A DNA stretch of 64,000 nt from Vibrio sp. HI00D65 (GTDB taxonomy: Bacteria; Pseudomonadota; Gammaproteobacteria; Enterobacterales; Vibrionaceae): the NCBI RefSeq assembly GCF_001635455.1, contig NZ_LWEH01000214.1, positions 62,001 through 126,000 on the forward strand, written 5' to 3'. Numbering within the stretch: the stretch's first letter is position 1; every line of letters starts with the position of its first letter. This document shows positions 1 through 10,198 of this stretch, in pieces. The notes beneath the pieces were generated by a model. The model saw nothing but the letters and a program-made list of their open reading frames with translations. It was not told the DNA's origin and did not search any database. Made by a program: the position numbers and the translations under genes.

Positions 1-773
1 TAACAGTACTAGACGAGATGACAAATACTCGTGGTCAATCTAACCGTGAATGCGTTGGTCAAGGTATGGCTAACGTAACGTGTTCAGTATTTGGTGCGAT
101 GGGTGGTTGTGCGATGATTGGTCAGTCAATGATCAACGTAAACTCTGGTGGTCGTGGTCGTCTATCGGGCATCGTTGCTGCTGTTGCATTGCTAATGTTC
201 ATCTTATTCGGTTCAGCACTTATCGAAATGATCCCGCTAGCGGCGCTAGTTGGTGTGATGTTCATGGTTGTAATTGGTACATTCGAGTGGGCAACTTTCA
301 AGCTTGCACGTCGTGTACCTAAGCAAGACTTCTTCGTTATCGTTCTTGTTACGGTTGTAACAGTAATGACTGACCTAGCGGTAGCCGTATTTGTAGGTGT
401 AATTGCATCTGCACTGATGTTTGCATGGCAACACGCTAAGCACATCTACGCTGATACTTGCATCAACGAAGCTGGTTCAAAAGAGTACAAAGTAAACGGT
501 CCAATCTTCTTCGGTTCAACAGCAAACTTCCTTGAGTTGTTTGACGCTCATGAAGATCCACAAGATGTTATCGTCGATTTCGCGAACTCTCGCGTAACCG
601 ACCACTCTGCTATTGAAGCAATTGATACTATTGCTGAGCGTTACTCTGCACAAGGTAAAACGTTGCACCTTCGTCACCTAAGCCAAGACTGTGTTGCTAT
701 GCTGCACAAAGCAGGTAGTTTAGTAGAAGCAAACGTAGCAGAAGACCCAATCTACAAAGTAATGTCTAAATAA
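1..773 (+). CDS. SulP-family anion transporter, C-terminal part (cut by window start)
   Basis: The reading frame is open from base 3 and runs in from outside the window, so the true start is missing. The visible part holds the last membrane helices of a SulP (SLC26-like) inner-membrane anion permease, including hydrophobic runs around visible residues 50-90 and 100-140. A STAS domain of about 90 residues follows at the C-terminus (from [13 protein letters not shown] to the end). The stretch [15 protein letters not shown] near the beginning is typical of the conserved core of the family. Substrate (sulfate, bicarbonate or a dicarboxylate) cannot be told from this part. A strong hairpin terminator follows at 803-833. 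Confidence 0.88.
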   Translation, partial: TVLDEMTNTRGQSNRECVGQGMANVTCSVFGAMGGCAMIGQSMINVNSGGRGRLSGIVAAVALLMFILFGSALIEMIPLAALVGVMFMVVIGTFEWATFKLARRVPKQDFFVIVLVTVVTVMTDLAVAVFVGVIASALMFAWQHAKHIYADTCINEAGSKEYKVNGPIFFGSTANFLELFDAHEDPQDVIVDFANSRVTDHSAIEAIDTIAERYSAQGKTLHLRHLSQDCVAMLHKAGSLVEANVAEDPIYKVMSK

Positions 774-802
774 TCTTAAACATCACTGTACGCCAGATAT
801 AG

Positions 803-833
803 AAAGGCCGACATTCAATGTCGGCCTTTTTTA
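803..833 (+). terminator. Intrinsic terminator after the SulP gene
   Basis: AAAGGCCGACA, a short loop, then TGTCGGCCTTT followed by a T run. It lies between the SulP gene (+) and the convergent phosphatase gene (-) and could serve both. Confidence 0.85.
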
Positions 834-875
834 TACTTCGCGTTCAAGCGTTCTACAGCTCTTAAAATCTCGAGA

Positions 876-1325
876 TCAAATCGACCTTAATATCGCTTCG
901 CTAGATTCTTCGATTAAGTCCAAAACCAGTTCGAACCCATCACCCTCTCCATAATACGGATCAGGCACCTCTTGATACTGCGAGTCACCGAAACTTAAAA
1001 ACAACGCCAGTTTGTACTGCAAGTGTGCTGGGCATTGGCTCATTAAGTCAGTCAAATTAGCTCTATCTGCTGCAAGTATTAAGTCAAACTCTTCGAAATC
1101 ATTTGCGACGACTTTTCTTGAACTAATGCCTTTAAAGCTATAGCCCCGCTTCTCTCCTGCCTCTTTGGAGCGTGAATCCGGCGGATTACCTTGATGGAAG
1201 CCAATCGTTCCCGCGGAGTCGACTAGAACATCAATATTGAGCTGCTGTGCCTTCTTTCGTAATACCGCTTCACCTGTTGGAGAGCGACAAATATTCCCCA
1301 TACAAACCACGAGTATCTTTTTCAT
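876..1325 (-). CDS. Low-molecular-weight protein-tyrosine phosphatase
   Basis: This 149-residue protein carries the CX5R phosphate-binding loop right at the N-terminus (CMGNICRS, nucleophile C8, R14) and the general-acid motif DPYYG (D122). This is the complete signature and the normal length of cytoplasmic LMW protein-tyrosine phosphatases. It dephosphorylates phosphotyrosine in proteins; in many bacteria a paralogue acts in capsule export together with Wzc, but no wza/wzc genes are adjacent here, so the housekeeping (YfkJ-like) type is more likely. The gene stands alone, is convergent with the SulP gene and is divergent from btuR. Confidence 0.9.
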   Translation of the reverse strand: MKKILVVCMGNICRSPTGEAVLRKKAQQLNIDVLVDSAGTIGFHQGNPPDSRSKEAGEKRGYSFKGISSRKVVANDFEEFDLILAADRANLTDLMSQCPAHLQYKLALFLSFGDSQYQEVPDPYYGEGDGFELVLDLIEESSEAILRSI

Positions 1326-1409
1326 CCGTAATCACCTGTTCATCCGATGGTTTTTGCTATCGTTAAGTTAGGCTATGATAAGCGCAATCACAACTTAAAA
1401 GGATTTGTT

Positions 1410-2015
1410 ATGTCGACTGAAGACAACAAAGTACAACGTCATAAAGCAAGACAGCAGAAAGTAAAAGAACAAGTCGATGCTCGTGTCGCTGCAGCACAAG
1501 AAGTAAAAGGCCTGTTACTGGTCATCACTGGTAATGGCAAAGGCAAATCGACCTCTGGATTTGGCACCATAACTCGTGCAGTAGGCCACGGTAAGAAATG
1601 TGCGGTTGCTCAGTTTGTTAAAGGCACTTGGGATAACGGCGAGAAAAACGTTCTGCAAAAGCTAGATGTCGAGTTCCAAGTAATGGGGACTGGTTTTACG
1701 TGGGAAACACAGAACAAAGCGCAAGATATTGAAGCAGCACAACGCGTATGGAAAGAGTGTAAACGCATGCTGGCTGACGAGTCGATTGATGTGATTCTGT
1801 TTGATGAGCTGACTTACATGGTGAGCTACGGCTACATTGAGCTAGATGAAGTCGTTGAAGCGCTTAACAACCGTCCGAAGATGCAATCAGTGATCATTAC
1901 AGGCCGAGGGGCACACCGGACACTGACTGAAATGGCAGACACCGTATCAGAGGTACGTAACGTGAAGCACGCTTTCGAGTCTGGTGTGAAAGCACTACAA
2001 GGTGTGGATTGGTAA
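1410..2015 (+). CDS. btuR: Cob(I)yrinic acid a,c-diamide adenosyltransferase
   Basis: A 201-residue enzyme (also called CobO) that transfers the 5'-deoxyadenosyl group of ATP to cob(I)alamin or corrinoids, making coenzyme B12 in the cytoplasm. The P-loop GNGKGKST is at residues 41-48, and the LFDELTYMVSYGYI block and the C-terminal VKHAFESGVKALQGVDW are characteristic. An in-frame start at 1347 exists, but the start at 1410 (MSTEDNK) has an AAAGGA ribosome site and matches the usual length of about 196-200 residues. No other cobalamin genes are nearby, so it probably serves salvage of imported corrinoids. Confidence 0.93.
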   Translation: MSTEDNKVQRHKARQQKVKEQVDARVAAAQEVKGLLLVITGNGKGKSTSGFGTITRAVGHGKKCAVAQFVKGTWDNGEKNVLQKLDVEFQVMGTGFTWETQNKAQDIEAAQRVWKECKRMLADESIDVILFDELTYMVSYGYIELDEVVEALNNRPKMQSVIITGRGAHRTLTEMADTVSEVRNVKHAFESGVKALQGVDW

Positions 2016-2061
2016 GAACGGTTAGCTCTCTCCTCAGTAAGCTGAAACTACCCTTATACAA

Positions 2062-2096
2062 AAAGCGCCATTCCTACAATAGGAATGGCGCTTTAT
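2062..2096. terminator. Bidirectional terminator between btuR and the AsmA-like gene
   Basis: A perfect 14-bp stem (AAAGCGCCATTCCT / AGGAATGGCGCTTT) with a 5-base loop lies between two convergent genes. Confidence 0.85.
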
Positions 2097-2116
2097 TTGT
2101 AGGCGACGAGTACTCG

Positions 2117-4243
2117 CTAGTTAAAGAAACCTTTCAATAAACCGTCTACGGCCTCTTTAGTCTTCTCATCTTTAATCTTGTCCGTTAGCTTGTTAACACC
2201 ACGATCGATCTCTTTCTGTGCTTTTTGCTTTAACACATCATCAAAAACGAGAGCGAATTTCGGGTCAGCCCATTGGCCAGTCACCTTGATTGGGATCGTG
2301 ACATCTTTCAGGTCATCAATCCCCTTGCCGCCCTGACCTTCTAATGTGCCAACAATCGATGTTCTTACTAAGAAGTCTACCGTTTCATTAATGAAGTTAG
2401 CTTTACCTTGCCCTGTAACGCGTAGTAGTGGTGATTGTGCCGACAGGTCATTGGTTGAAACCCAACCTTTATCAACCTTAATTGTCGCTTTCATCGCACT
2501 AAAGTCAGTCTTTTTAGCTTCATTTGTGCTTTCAACTTTCTCGCCTTTGATCTTCGCGTAATTCTCACGAATCAGTTGTGCAACGTTGATCCCGTTAACC
2601 GCACCATCTTCAAAGTTAATCACGATGGTACCAACTAGGTTCTTTTTGATTCCTGTTGGTGTAAGGCTCTTGCCTTTCACATTCACATCGATATTACCCG
2701 TACCTTCAAGCATATCGTTACCAGCAACATCAACCATTAATGGCTGAACCTTCACACCTTTAATTCTCTTCTTAGCGGTGTAAGTCGCTGGTGTTTTACG
2801 AGCGTCTAGCTTTGCTGTTGCAGAGATAGAACCTTGGTAAAGGTTTGATGTGAATGAAGTCAATTCAGCAACACCGCGATTAACAGAGAATGCCGTTTTA
2901 ACATTCTGCATTTTCGCATTGTTTGCTTTGAACTTATCGATCGTGATATCACCTTTCACATCGAGCGTTTTCAACGCAGATAGGTCAGGTTCAACTTCTT
3001 TCGCTGGTGCAGAGCTACCTGACTTTGACGTTGAACCACCAGCAGAACCAGAAGACGCCGTGCTCGCGGTTTCTGTTGAATTACCTAAACCTAGGAACTC
3101 GTCTAAATCAATGTTCGGGCTATGTAGCGAGAAACGAACCTTTGGTATGTCTGACAGAGTAACGTCGGCTTTACCGTCTAATGCAATAGAGTTAGCTTGT
3201 AGTTTCTCTAACACAAAGCTCAAATGGCTCTTCGTTAGATCAAAGCTAAGGTCAGACAACATATCAACTTTCATTGGTGATTGAGGAAGCCTGTCACCCT
3301 TGAACGTAGAGTCTAACGTTAACTTATTCAATGTCACTTGTGAAATTGCTTTATCAACCGTCAGCTCACCGCCACCTTTCAGGTCTAAATCTAGACCTGC
3401 CGCTTTACCAACCACAGCGTAGGTCAGTTGGTTAACCTTATCGAACTCAAACGTATCTAAACCAACGTTTACGGAGTCAATTGACGTCGTTGGGTCATTA
3501 AACTTAGCGTTTAGGTCGATATTACGTAGCGCATAGCTTACAAAGCCTTCAGCCAATTTAAACTCTGCGCTACCGCTAGCTGAGAATTTTTGTTGGTTGT
3601 TCTCACCAGACGCAGCGAAAGTTGCCGTCGTCCATGTGTCTACTGCGAACTCAGATAGGTTCAAAGACACATCGTACAGCTTAGTGAAAGAACCCGCTTG
3701 CTTATCATCCATTTCAAACAGTGCGTTTGAAATCGTCACGCCTGCTAGATTTATCGTCCAGCCAGACGCCTCAGATGCACTTTGCTCTTGTGGAGCCTGC
3801 GCTGGTTCAGACGTTGTCTCAGCAACTGGCGCCGATGCATCAGATGCAGATGCTTGCATCAGCGCATCAATATTTTTACGGCCATCTTGAAGCGTTTCTA
3901 AGTAGAATTCAGCGCCATCTAGAGTGATGTTGCCGATCTCTAGTTGGTTGCTAAATAACGGAGTAACCGAAACGTCAACGCCAACCGTATCAACCTTGAA
4001 TAGGTTAGGTTGGGTAAACCCTTCTGGGTTTCGTAATTCAGTTTGACCAAGCTCGAAGCCAATAGATGGGAAGAATTGCCAGCTGATATCACCCTCGATC
4101 ACTAGCTCAAGGCCGGTGTACTTCTGGGCTTGCTCGACAATTAATGGCTTAAATTGGTTGGGATTCACTAACAGTACTAGTGCCAAAATTGCCGCAACAA
4201 CAATAAACACTGGCACAGCTATGAAAATGAGTAGTTTCTTCAT
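2117..4243 (-). CDS. AsmA-family protein
   Basis: This 708-residue protein has one N-terminal membrane anchor (about residues 3-25, LLIFIAVPVFIVVAAILALVLL) and a long periplasmic region ending in the AsmA_2-type C-terminal domain (VGTIVINFEDGAVNGINVAQLIR, then TGQGKANFINETVDFLVRTS). A low-complexity Ser/Ala/Glu stretch (around residues 140-160) and another near residue 390-415 look like linkers. The family is related to lipid-bridge proteins (YhdP/TamB type) and is linked to outer-membrane lipid homeostasis; the exact role here is not known. The ATG at 4243 has better ribosome-site spacing (AAGGA, 9-10 bases) than the one at 4249. It is downstream of udk but separated by a terminator-like hairpin. 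Confidence 0.85.
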   Translation of the reverse strand: MKKLLIFIAVPVFIVVAAILALVLLVNPNQFKPLIVEQAQKYTGLELVIEGDISWQFFPSIGFELGQTELRNPEGFTQPNLFKVDTVGVDVSVTPLFSNQLEIGNITLDGAEFYLETLQDGRKNIDALMQASASDASAPVAETTSEPAQAPQEQSASEASGWTINLAGVTISNALFEMDDKQAGSFTKLYDVSLNLSEFAVDTWTTATFAASGENNQQKFSASGSAEFKLAEGFVSYALRNIDLNAKFNDPTTSIDSVNVGLDTFEFDKVNQLTYAVVGKAAGLDLDLKGGGELTVDKAISQVTLNKLTLDSTFKGDRLPQSPMKVDMLSDLSFDLTKSHLSFVLEKLQANSIALDGKADVTLSDIPKVRFSLHSPNIDLDEFLGLGNSTETASTASSGSAGGSTSKSGSSAPAKEVEPDLSALKTLDVKGDITIDKFKANNAKMQNVKTAFSVNRGVAELTSFTSNLYQGSISATAKLDARKTPATYTAKKRIKGVKVQPLMVDVAGNDMLEGTGNIDVNVKGKSLTPTGIKKNLVGTIVINFEDGAVNGINVAQLIRENYAKIKGEKVESTNEAKKTDFSAMKATIKVDKGWVSTNDLSAQSPLLRVTGQGKANFINETVDFLVRTSIVGTLEGQGGKGIDDLKDVTIPIKVTGQWADPKFALVFDDVLKQKAQKEIDRGVNKLTDKIKDEKTKEAVDGLLKGFFN

Positions 4244-4274
4244 CCGCATATTCCTTGCTTAGATTCCAAAAGAA

Positions 4275-4297
4275 AGTGGCACTATAAAAGTGCCACT
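4275..4297 (-). terminator. Probable terminator of udk
   Basis: A perfect 8-bp stem AGTGGCAC / GTGCCACT with a 7-base loop, followed on the minus strand by a T-rich tail (TTCTTTT). It lies between udk and the AsmA-like gene, both on the minus strand. Confidence 0.55.
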
Positions 4298-4350
4298 GAT
4301 TCGGTAAAAAATAAAGCTAAGTGAGTCACTTAGGCAAAACTTTTATTCGA

Positions 4351-4992
4351 TTAAGACTTCAACAACTTCGCAATGTGCGCTTTCAGTACATCAATCGCGA
4401 TACGGTTTTTACCACCACGAGGAACGATGATGTCTGCATGTTGTTTTGAAGGCTCGATAAACTGCATGAACATTGGACGTACTGTTTCTTGGTATTGCTT
4501 TAGTACTGTATCCATTGTACGACCACGCTCTTCAACGTCGCGTTTAACACGGCGCAGTAGACAGATGTCTAGTGGTGTATCCATGAACACACTTGCGTGC
4601 ATTAGGTTACGAAGACGTGGGTCTGTTAATAGCAGAATACCTTCTAAAATGATCACTTTCTTAGGAGTAAGTGTAGTCGTTTCAGAAGTACGTGTATGTT
4701 CTGTGTAACTGTACTCAGGTACTTCTACAGCGTTGCCGCTCATCAGCTGCTGTAAATGCTCACATAACAGGTCATGGTCCAGTGCATTTGGGTGATCATA
4801 GTTAGTTTTAACACGCTCTTCCATACTCAAGTGGCTTTGGTCGCTGTAATAGCAATCTTCCGTGATAACACCAATTTGATGGTCGCCTACTTTTTCGCGC
4901 AGCTCATTATAAATCGTACTAGCAATCAGACTTTTTCCTGAAGCTGAAGCGCCAGCGATACCTACGATGACACATTGATTATTATCAGACAT
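4351..4992 (-). CDS. udk: Uridine/cytidine kinase
   Basis: This 213-residue enzyme phosphorylates uridine and cytidine to UMP and CMP with ATP or GTP in pyrimidine salvage. Walker A is GASASGKS (residues 14-21); the substrate-binding stretch [25 protein letters not shown] and the [13 protein letters not shown] lid region follow. The frame is open upstream to 5085, but the start at 4992 (MSDNNQC) gives the family's standard length (E. coli Udk is 213 residues). Neighbouring mrp, udk and the AsmA-like gene are all on the minus strand, a common gammaproteobacterial cluster around metG. Confidence 0.95.
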   Translation of the reverse strand: MSDNNQCVIVGIAGASASGKSLIASTIYNELREKVGDHQIGVITEDCYYSDQSHLSMEERVKTNYDHPNALDHDLLCEHLQQLMSGNAVEVPEYSYTEHTRTSETTTLTPKKVIILEGILLLTDPRLRNLMHASVFMDTPLDICLLRRVKRDVEERGRTMDTVLKQYQETVRPMFMQFIEPSKQHADIIVPRGGKNRIAIDVLKAHIAKLLKS

Positions 4993-5248
4993 TATTTTGC
5001 ACCCGATATGGTTTGGTGGTGGGAATAGATAAACCGCCTGATTATAGGGGCTAAAGCACTGAGATTCTAGTCGCCATTTTAGCAAATTGCAGTCAAATTG
5101 ATGATCTCAATACATTTACTTGAGATAATCGTTTGCTTTTAAAAAACTTGCCTACAACTGTTTGCTCAGACTGAATGATCGGCAAGCCGAAAACCAATAA
5201 CTATTTATCTAATCCATCATTATTTGTACAGTGTGAGAACAAACCTAA

Positions 5249-6325
5249 CTATTCGACCATAGAAAAGTTGATCGCTTCTGGTCGCGCTTTACCCGTCCAA
5301 AACATTTTCGCCGCAACATTTTCAGCAAGCTCTAGGTAATGGTGTGTGTGCTCGCTGTCTGGGCGACGCACTACCGTTGGACAGCCCGCATCGATGTCTT
5401 CGCGAACATCAATATGCAGTGGGATTTGCGCTAAGATATCGAGGTAGAACTCTTCAGACATAGCCTCCGCACCACCAGCACCAAAGATATGCTCTTTCTC
5501 ACCACAATGACTACATATATGGTAGCTCATGTTTTCAACTAAGCCTGCTACAGGCACACTCACTTTATCGAACATCGCGACACCTTTGCGTGCGTCTGCT
5601 AATGCTAGATCTTGAGGAGTAGTCACAACGACCGCACCGGTTACCGGAATTTGTTGAGATAGAGTTAATTGGATATCTCCTGTGCCCGGTGGCATATCAA
5701 TCACAAGGTAATCCAGCTCTGGCCATACCGTTTCATTCACAAGCTGACCGAGTGCTTTTGCCGCCATCGGACCACGCCAAATAGCGGCGTCATCTTTCGA
5801 TACAAGGTAACCAATGGAATGAGTGAAAATACCGTGTGCTTCGATCGGCATCATCCACTTATTGTTTTGCACATCTGGCTTCGCATCTAACTGCCCTAGC
5901 ATCATAGGAACCGATGGGCCGTAGATGTCCGCATCCAATAAACCGACTTTTGAGCCTGACTTAGATAAAGCCAGCGCAAGGTTAACTGAAGTCGTTGATT
6001 TACCCACTCCGCCCTTGGCAGAAGTGACGGCAATAATATTCTTCACGCCTTTGAGTGGCGTTGATACCGTCGTTTCAAGTGCCGACGGCTTGACCTTCAC
6101 TTCAAATTGAAAAGCATTCACAAGCTTTTGTTCAATCTGAGCGTCAATCCAATTTTCAAGATCAACAGCAAGCTGATTCGCAGCGAAAGGCAAAGTAATA
6201 ACAAACGATCCACGGGGATCAACAGAGACAATATTTTGGTGTAGCGCCCACTCTGGGATGAGGATTGGTGACTCAAACTCATTCAACCATGAACAGAAAT
6301 CTTGCTTCGAAGTAAAGTTACGCAT
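5249..6325 (-). CDS. mrp: Iron-sulfur cluster carrier protein Mrp (ApbC)
   Basis: A 358-residue P-loop ATPase of the Mrp/NBP35 family, which carries [4Fe-4S] clusters to target proteins. The deviant Walker A KGGVGKS is at residues 104-110, followed by the signature LLDADIYGPSVP, DMPPGTGD and the cluster-binding CXXC in YHICSHCGEKEH. The first 90 residues correspond to the N-terminal domain related to MIP18, here diverged. The start at 6325 has a strong AAGGAG site; the upstream in-frame start at 6358 does not. The gene is divergent from metG, the usual arrangement in enterobacteria and vibrios. Confidence 0.95.
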   Translation of the reverse strand: MRNFTSKQDFCSWLNEFESPILIPEWALHQNIVSVDPRGSFVITLPFAANQLAVDLENWIDAQIEQKLVNAFQFEVKVKPSALETTVSTPLKGVKNIIAVTSAKGGVGKSTTSVNLALALSKSGSKVGLLDADIYGPSVPMMLGQLDAKPDVQNNKWMMPIEAHGIFTHSIGYLVSKDDAAIWRGPMAAKALGQLVNETVWPELDYLVIDMPPGTGDIQLTLSQQIPVTGAVVVTTPQDLALADARKGVAMFDKVSVPVAGLVENMSYHICSHCGEKEHIFGAGGAEAMSEEFYLDILAQIPLHIDVREDIDAGCPTVVRRPDSEHTHHYLELAENVAAKMFWTGKARPEAINFSMVE

Positions 6326-6481
6326 TGGGGCTCCTTTTTTATTTATGCTATCACCCACGAGATGAAGACTGAACCCCTAAAAAACTAGGGGAATCCTTTG
6401 TCTGATACCTTGGCGTATCACACGTTATAAAGTAGTATTACCAATCAAATTTATACCTATCAAAAAAGCGAATTATTAAGT

Positions 6482-8542
6482 ATGGCAACTGATCCAAGAC
6501 AACTTTTGGTAACTTGTGCGCTTCCGTACGCTAACGGCTCTATTCACCTTGGTCATATGCTTGAGCATATCCAAGCTGATATCTGGGTTCGATACCAGCG
6601 TCTGCGTGGCAACACTGTAAACTTCATCTGTGCTGACGATGCTCACGGCACGCCAATTATGCTTAAAGCTCAACAGATGGGTATCACGCCAGAAGAGATG
6701 ATCGCTGCTGTTAGTGAAGAGCACCAAAAAGACTTCGCTGGCTTTGATATCAGCTTTGATAACTACCACAGCACGCACAGCGAAGAGAACCGTGAACTGG
6801 CTTCTCACATCTACCTGGAACTTAAAAAGAACGGCTTCATTTCAAGCCGCACTATTTCTCAGCTTTTCGACCCTGAGAAAGAGATGTTCCTACCGGACCG
6901 TTTCGTAAAAGGTACTTGCCCTAAGTGTAAGTCAGAAGACCAGTACGGTGACAACTGTGATAACTGTGGTGAGACATACAGTCCAACTGAGCTAATCGAG
7001 CCTAAATCTGCGGTTTCTGGCGCAACTCCAGTAATGAAAGACTCTGAGCACTTCTTCTTCGACCTGCCTCAGTTCGAAAGCATGCTAAAAGAGTGGACAC
7101 GTTCTGGCTCACTGCAAGCTGAAACAGCAAACAAAATGCAAGAGTGGTTCGAGTCTGGTCTACAACAGTGGGACATCTCTCGTGATGCACCATACTTCGG
7201 CTTCGAGATCCCAGGCGAAAAAGACAAGTTCTTCTACGTATGGCTAGATGCACCAATCGGCTACATGGGCTCTTTCAAGAACCTATGTGACAAGCGCGAC
7301 GATCTAGACTTTAACGAGTACTGGAAGAAAGACAGCACCGCTGAGCTTTATCACTTCATCGGCAAAGACATCGTTTACTTCCACAGCCTATTCTGGCCAG
7401 CAATGCTAGAAGGTTCTGGTTTCCGTAAGCCAAACAACGTATTCGTACACGGCTACGTAACAGTAAACGGCGCTAAGATGTCTAAGTCTAAAGGCACATT
7501 CATCAAAGCAAGCACATACCTAGACCACCTAGACCCTGAGTGTCTACGTTACTACTACGCTGCGAAACTAAACAGCCGTATCGACGACCTTGACCTTAAC
7601 CTTGAAGACTTCACTCAACGTGTAAACGCTGATGTAGTAAACAAGATTGTTAACCTAGCTTCTCGTAACGCAGGTTTCATCACTAAGCGCTTCGAAAGCA
7701 AGCTATCTGCTGAATTTGCAGAGCCAGAGCTTTACAACGAATTCGTTGCTGCTGCTGAGCGTATCGGTGAGCTATACGAAACGCGTGAATTCAGCCGTGC
7801 TATCCGTGAGATCACTGCACTAGCAGATAAAGCGAACCAGTACATCGACGAAAAAGCACCTTGGGTTCTTGCAAAAGAAGAAGGTAAAGAGAAAGAGCTT
7901 CAAGAAGTTTCTTCTGTTGGTATCAACCTATTCCGCGTACTAATGGCTTACCTGAAACCAGTAATGCCAGAGCTTGCAGCTCGTACGGAAGCTTTCCTCA
8001 ACGAAGAGCTAACCTGGGAAGGCGTTGCAACGCCGCTAACTGATCACGAGATCACTAAGTTCAAAGCGCTATTTAGCCGTATTGATCCTAAGAAAGTGGA
8101 AGCTATGATTGAGTCTTCTAAAGAAGATGCAGCAGCAGAAATGGCAGCTAAAGAGAAAGCGGAAGCTGAAAAAGAAAAAGCAAGTCAAACTGAGCTAGAT
8201 AAAGAACCAGTCGCGGAAGAGATTGAATTTGACGCGTTCGCAGCCGTTGATATGCGTATTGCTCGTATCATCTCTTGCGAAGAAGTGCCCAAAGCGAACA
8301 AGCTACTGAAGTTCCAACTGGACATCGGTGGTGAGACTCGCCAGGTATTCTCTGGCATCAAGTCAGCATACAAACCTGAAGAGCTCGAAGGCAAGCTAAC
8401 TGTTATGGTTGCAAACCTAAAACCTCGTAAGATGAAGTTTGGTATGTCTGAAGGCATGATCCTAGCTGCGGGCCCTGGTGGTAGCGACCTATGGATCCTT
8501 GAACCACACGAAGGTGCTCAACCGGGTATGCGTGTAATGTAA
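6482..8542 (+). CDS. metG: Methionyl-tRNA synthetase
   Basis: A 686-residue class I aminoacyl-tRNA synthetase that charges tRNA-Met. HIGH-type motif HLGH is at residues 22-25 and KMSKS at 332-336; the zinc-binding knuckle [18 protein letters not shown] follows the N-terminal catalytic half. The C-terminal 110 residues (from [15 protein letters not shown]) are the EMAP/tRNA-binding domain that makes the enzyme dimeric, joined by a Glu/Ala/Lys-rich linker. The length is as in E. coli (677). Codon use is strongly biased, as for a highly expressed gene. Confidence 0.98.
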   Translation: MATDPRQLLVTCALPYANGSIHLGHMLEHIQADIWVRYQRLRGNTVNFICADDAHGTPIMLKAQQMGITPEEMIAAVSEEHQKDFAGFDISFDNYHSTHSEENRELASHIYLELKKNGFISSRTISQLFDPEKEMFLPDRFVKGTCPKCKSEDQYGDNCDNCGETYSPTELIEPKSAVSGATPVMKDSEHFFFDLPQFESMLKEWTRSGSLQAETANKMQEWFESGLQQWDISRDAPYFGFEIPGEKDKFFYVWLDAPIGYMGSFKNLCDKRDDLDFNEYWKKDSTAELYHFIGKDIVYFHSLFWPAMLEGSGFRKPNNVFVHGYVTVNGAKMSKSKGTFIKASTYLDHLDPECLRYYYAAKLNSRIDDLDLNLEDFTQRVNADVVNKIVNLASRNAGFITKRFESKLSAEFAEPELYNEFVAAAERIGELYETREFSRAIREITALADKANQYIDEKAPWVLAKEEGKEKELQEVSSVGINLFRVLMAYLKPVMPELAARTEAFLNEELTWEGVATPLTDHEITKFKALFSRIDPKKVEAMIESSKEDAAAEMAAKEKAEAEKEKASQTELDKEPVAEEIEFDAFAAVDMRIARIISCEEVPKANKLLKFQLDIGGETRQVFSGIKSAYKPEELEGKLTVMVANLKPRKMKFGMSEGMILAAGPGGSDLWILEPHEGAQPGMRVM

Positions 8543-8575
8543 TTCTGGCTTCTGTCAGATAAAGCATTCACTGAC

Positions 8576-8627
8576 AAATCCCTGATGTAACTTAACTTGA
8601 AAGAGTTAATAAGCGTCGGGGATTTTT
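8576..8627 (+). terminator. Probable terminator of metG
   Basis: An imperfect hairpin, AAATCCCTGATG far-paired with CGTCGGGGATTT, followed by a T run (TTTTTT). Confidence 0.5.
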
Positions 8628-8758
8628 TATATCTACCGAAAACCGGCGTTCTCTGTTAGAGTCGCCGTCAACTATGCTAAGTAAAGTATCATAAGGTTAA
8701 CGGCAGCAATACGCCGTATGAAGCCACTTTACTCTCTAAACCTTTTTAGGACACCTCT

Positions 8759-9238
8759 GTGACTAACAACGAAATTTTGCGTCGTATTCAACACGCACTA
8801 AACCTTAAGAACGCACAAATCATCAAAGCTATTGAACAAGCGGATGTGACTGTTGCCCACGATCAAGTGATTAACTGGCTAAAAGCGGATAACGACAAGT
8901 CATGCTCTAAGATGAAAGACAAAGAGTTAGCGGTATTCCTAAATGGTTTAATCAACCTTAAACGCGGTAAAAAAGAAGGGGCTAAGCCAAAGCCTGAAGT
9001 TGCACTTACCAACAATATGATTTTCATGAAGGTACGTATTGCATTGAACATGAAAGCAGAAGACGTGCTCGATGTATTAGAAGTGGTGGGTATCAGCCTA
9101 AGCAAATATGAAATTGGTGCCTACTTCCGCAAACCTGAAAACAAAAACTACAAAGTATGTGAAGACCAATTGCTTTGTGATTTCCTAAATGGTGTTCAGT
9201 TTACTAACCGTCCAGACTCAGAAGAGTTCGCAGGTTAA
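8759..9238 (+). CDS. DUF1456 (YehS-like) protein
   Basis: A 159-residue cytoplasmic protein made of two tandem copies of one module: MTNNEILRRIQHALNLKNAQIIKA at the start and LTNNMIFMKVRIALNMKAEDVLDV from about residue 83. Each copy ends with a FLNG.. segment (AVFLNGLINLKRG; CDFLNGVQFTNRP). This matches the DUF1456/YehS family; function unknown. The start is GTG at 8759 with AGGA nine bases upstream; the first two codons otherwise match family members. A strong bidirectional terminator separates it from the convergent fadR. Confidence 0.85.
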   Translation: MTNNEILRRIQHALNLKNAQIIKAIEQADVTVAHDQVINWLKADNDKSCSKMKDKELAVFLNGLINLKRGKKEGAKPKPEVALTNNMIFMKVRIALNMKAEDVLDVLEVVGISLSKYEIGAYFRKPENKNYKVCEDQLLCDFLNGVQFTNRPDSEEFAG

Positions 9239-9280
9239 ACAACGAGCGACTAGCAAATTAGCCAAACTCTTGATAAATAA

Positions 9281-9317
9281 AAAGCGGCGAGATAATTAAA
9301 TTATCCCGCCGCTTTTC
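9281..9317. terminator. Bidirectional terminator between the DUF1456 gene and fadR
   Basis: AAAGCGGCGAGATAA pairs with TTATCCCGCCGCTTT (one mismatch), flanked by A and T runs, between convergent genes. Confidence 0.85.
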
Positions 9318-9358
9318 TTTGTTCTTACTTTAGAGACTGACGAAATTAACCCAAAAGA

Positions 9359-10198
9359 TTAGCTGTCATCTTCCGTAAAATTCGTTGGTAACGTCGTTTT
9401 CATTTCGTTCCAGATCTGTGCACTTGCGATACCGTAATTACGAATAACCAAAGGCAAGTTTTCACGTTGACCACTCTCACAGATAACAAATAATTCTTCA
9501 TAGAACCCCATAGCTAGGCGACGCGCTTCTGGATTTGAGAAGTAGTAGCTACCGATACGATCGTAAAGCTTACGTACGCCATTAAAGATCAGACCGTAAA
9601 TTTGGTTACCTGAATGAAACGCTAGGCGTTGGAACAGCATGTAGTCGTAAAAGTTAAACGTCTTTGCAATTAAGATCGTCTGACGTTTTGCTTCGTCTTT
9701 CTCTGTATCTTCTTTAACTGCTTGCTTGATCTTGTCTGCATACGGAGACGATTCTAGGAAATCATCCCATGTAGGTGCCGCAAGTAGCGCTTCACACGAT
9801 TCAATCACATTACTGATTGTGCGTTCTGAAGCTTCTTTATTTGCTTTAAATGCATAACGCATAAAAATAGGGCTTATGTTAGTACGAGCAGCTAGTAGGT
9901 CTTCTACCATTTTGCTTGCATTATCCACGTCCAACGTCATTAACGTATCAAGAATATGAAGACCGGAAGTTTCCATAAACTGGTTAACTTTGGTTGGTTT
10001 ACCGTGCTGGATAGTTAACCATCCATCACGAGCAAGACGCTGTAGTACTTCACGAAGCGTAGTACGTGTTACGCCAATTAGCTCAGAAAGCTCACGCTCT
10101 GCTGGCAAGATAGAACCTGGAGGGAAACGACCATTCCAAATACTTTCAATGATATACTTCTCTGCAAATCCTGCCGGGCTCTTCGCCTTAATGACCAT
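9359..10198 (-). CDS. fadR: Fatty acid metabolism regulator FadR, long Vibrio form
   Basis: A GntR-family transcription factor that represses fatty-acid degradation (fad) genes and activates unsaturated fatty-acid synthesis (fabA); long-chain acyl-CoA releases it from DNA. The N-terminal winged helix ([31 protein letters not shown].. to about residue 75) is nearly the E. coli one. The protein has 279 residues against 239 in E. coli; the extra segment lies in the ligand-binding domain (roughly residues 135-180, [22 protein letters not shown] and following), as known for Vibrio FadR. It is divergent from nhaB, as in E. coli. Confidence 0.96.
   Translation of the reverse strand: MVIKAKSPAGFAEKYIIESIWNGRFPPGSILPAERELSELIGVTRTTLREVLQRLARDGWLTIQHGKPTKVNQFMETSGLHILDTLMTLDVDNASKMVEDLLAARTNISPIFMRYAFKANKEASERTISNVIESCEALLAAPTWDDFLESSPYADKIKQAVKEDTEKDEAKRQTILIAKTFNFYDYMLFQRLAFHSGNQIYGLIFNGVRKLYDRIGSYYFSNPEARRLAMGFYEELFVICESGQRENLPLVIRNYGIASAQIWNEMKTTLPTNFTEDDS

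Noticed and set aside
6476..6808. 110-codon minus-strand frame across the start of metG
   Set aside because: It covers the metG start and its antisense and has no ribosome site or motif.
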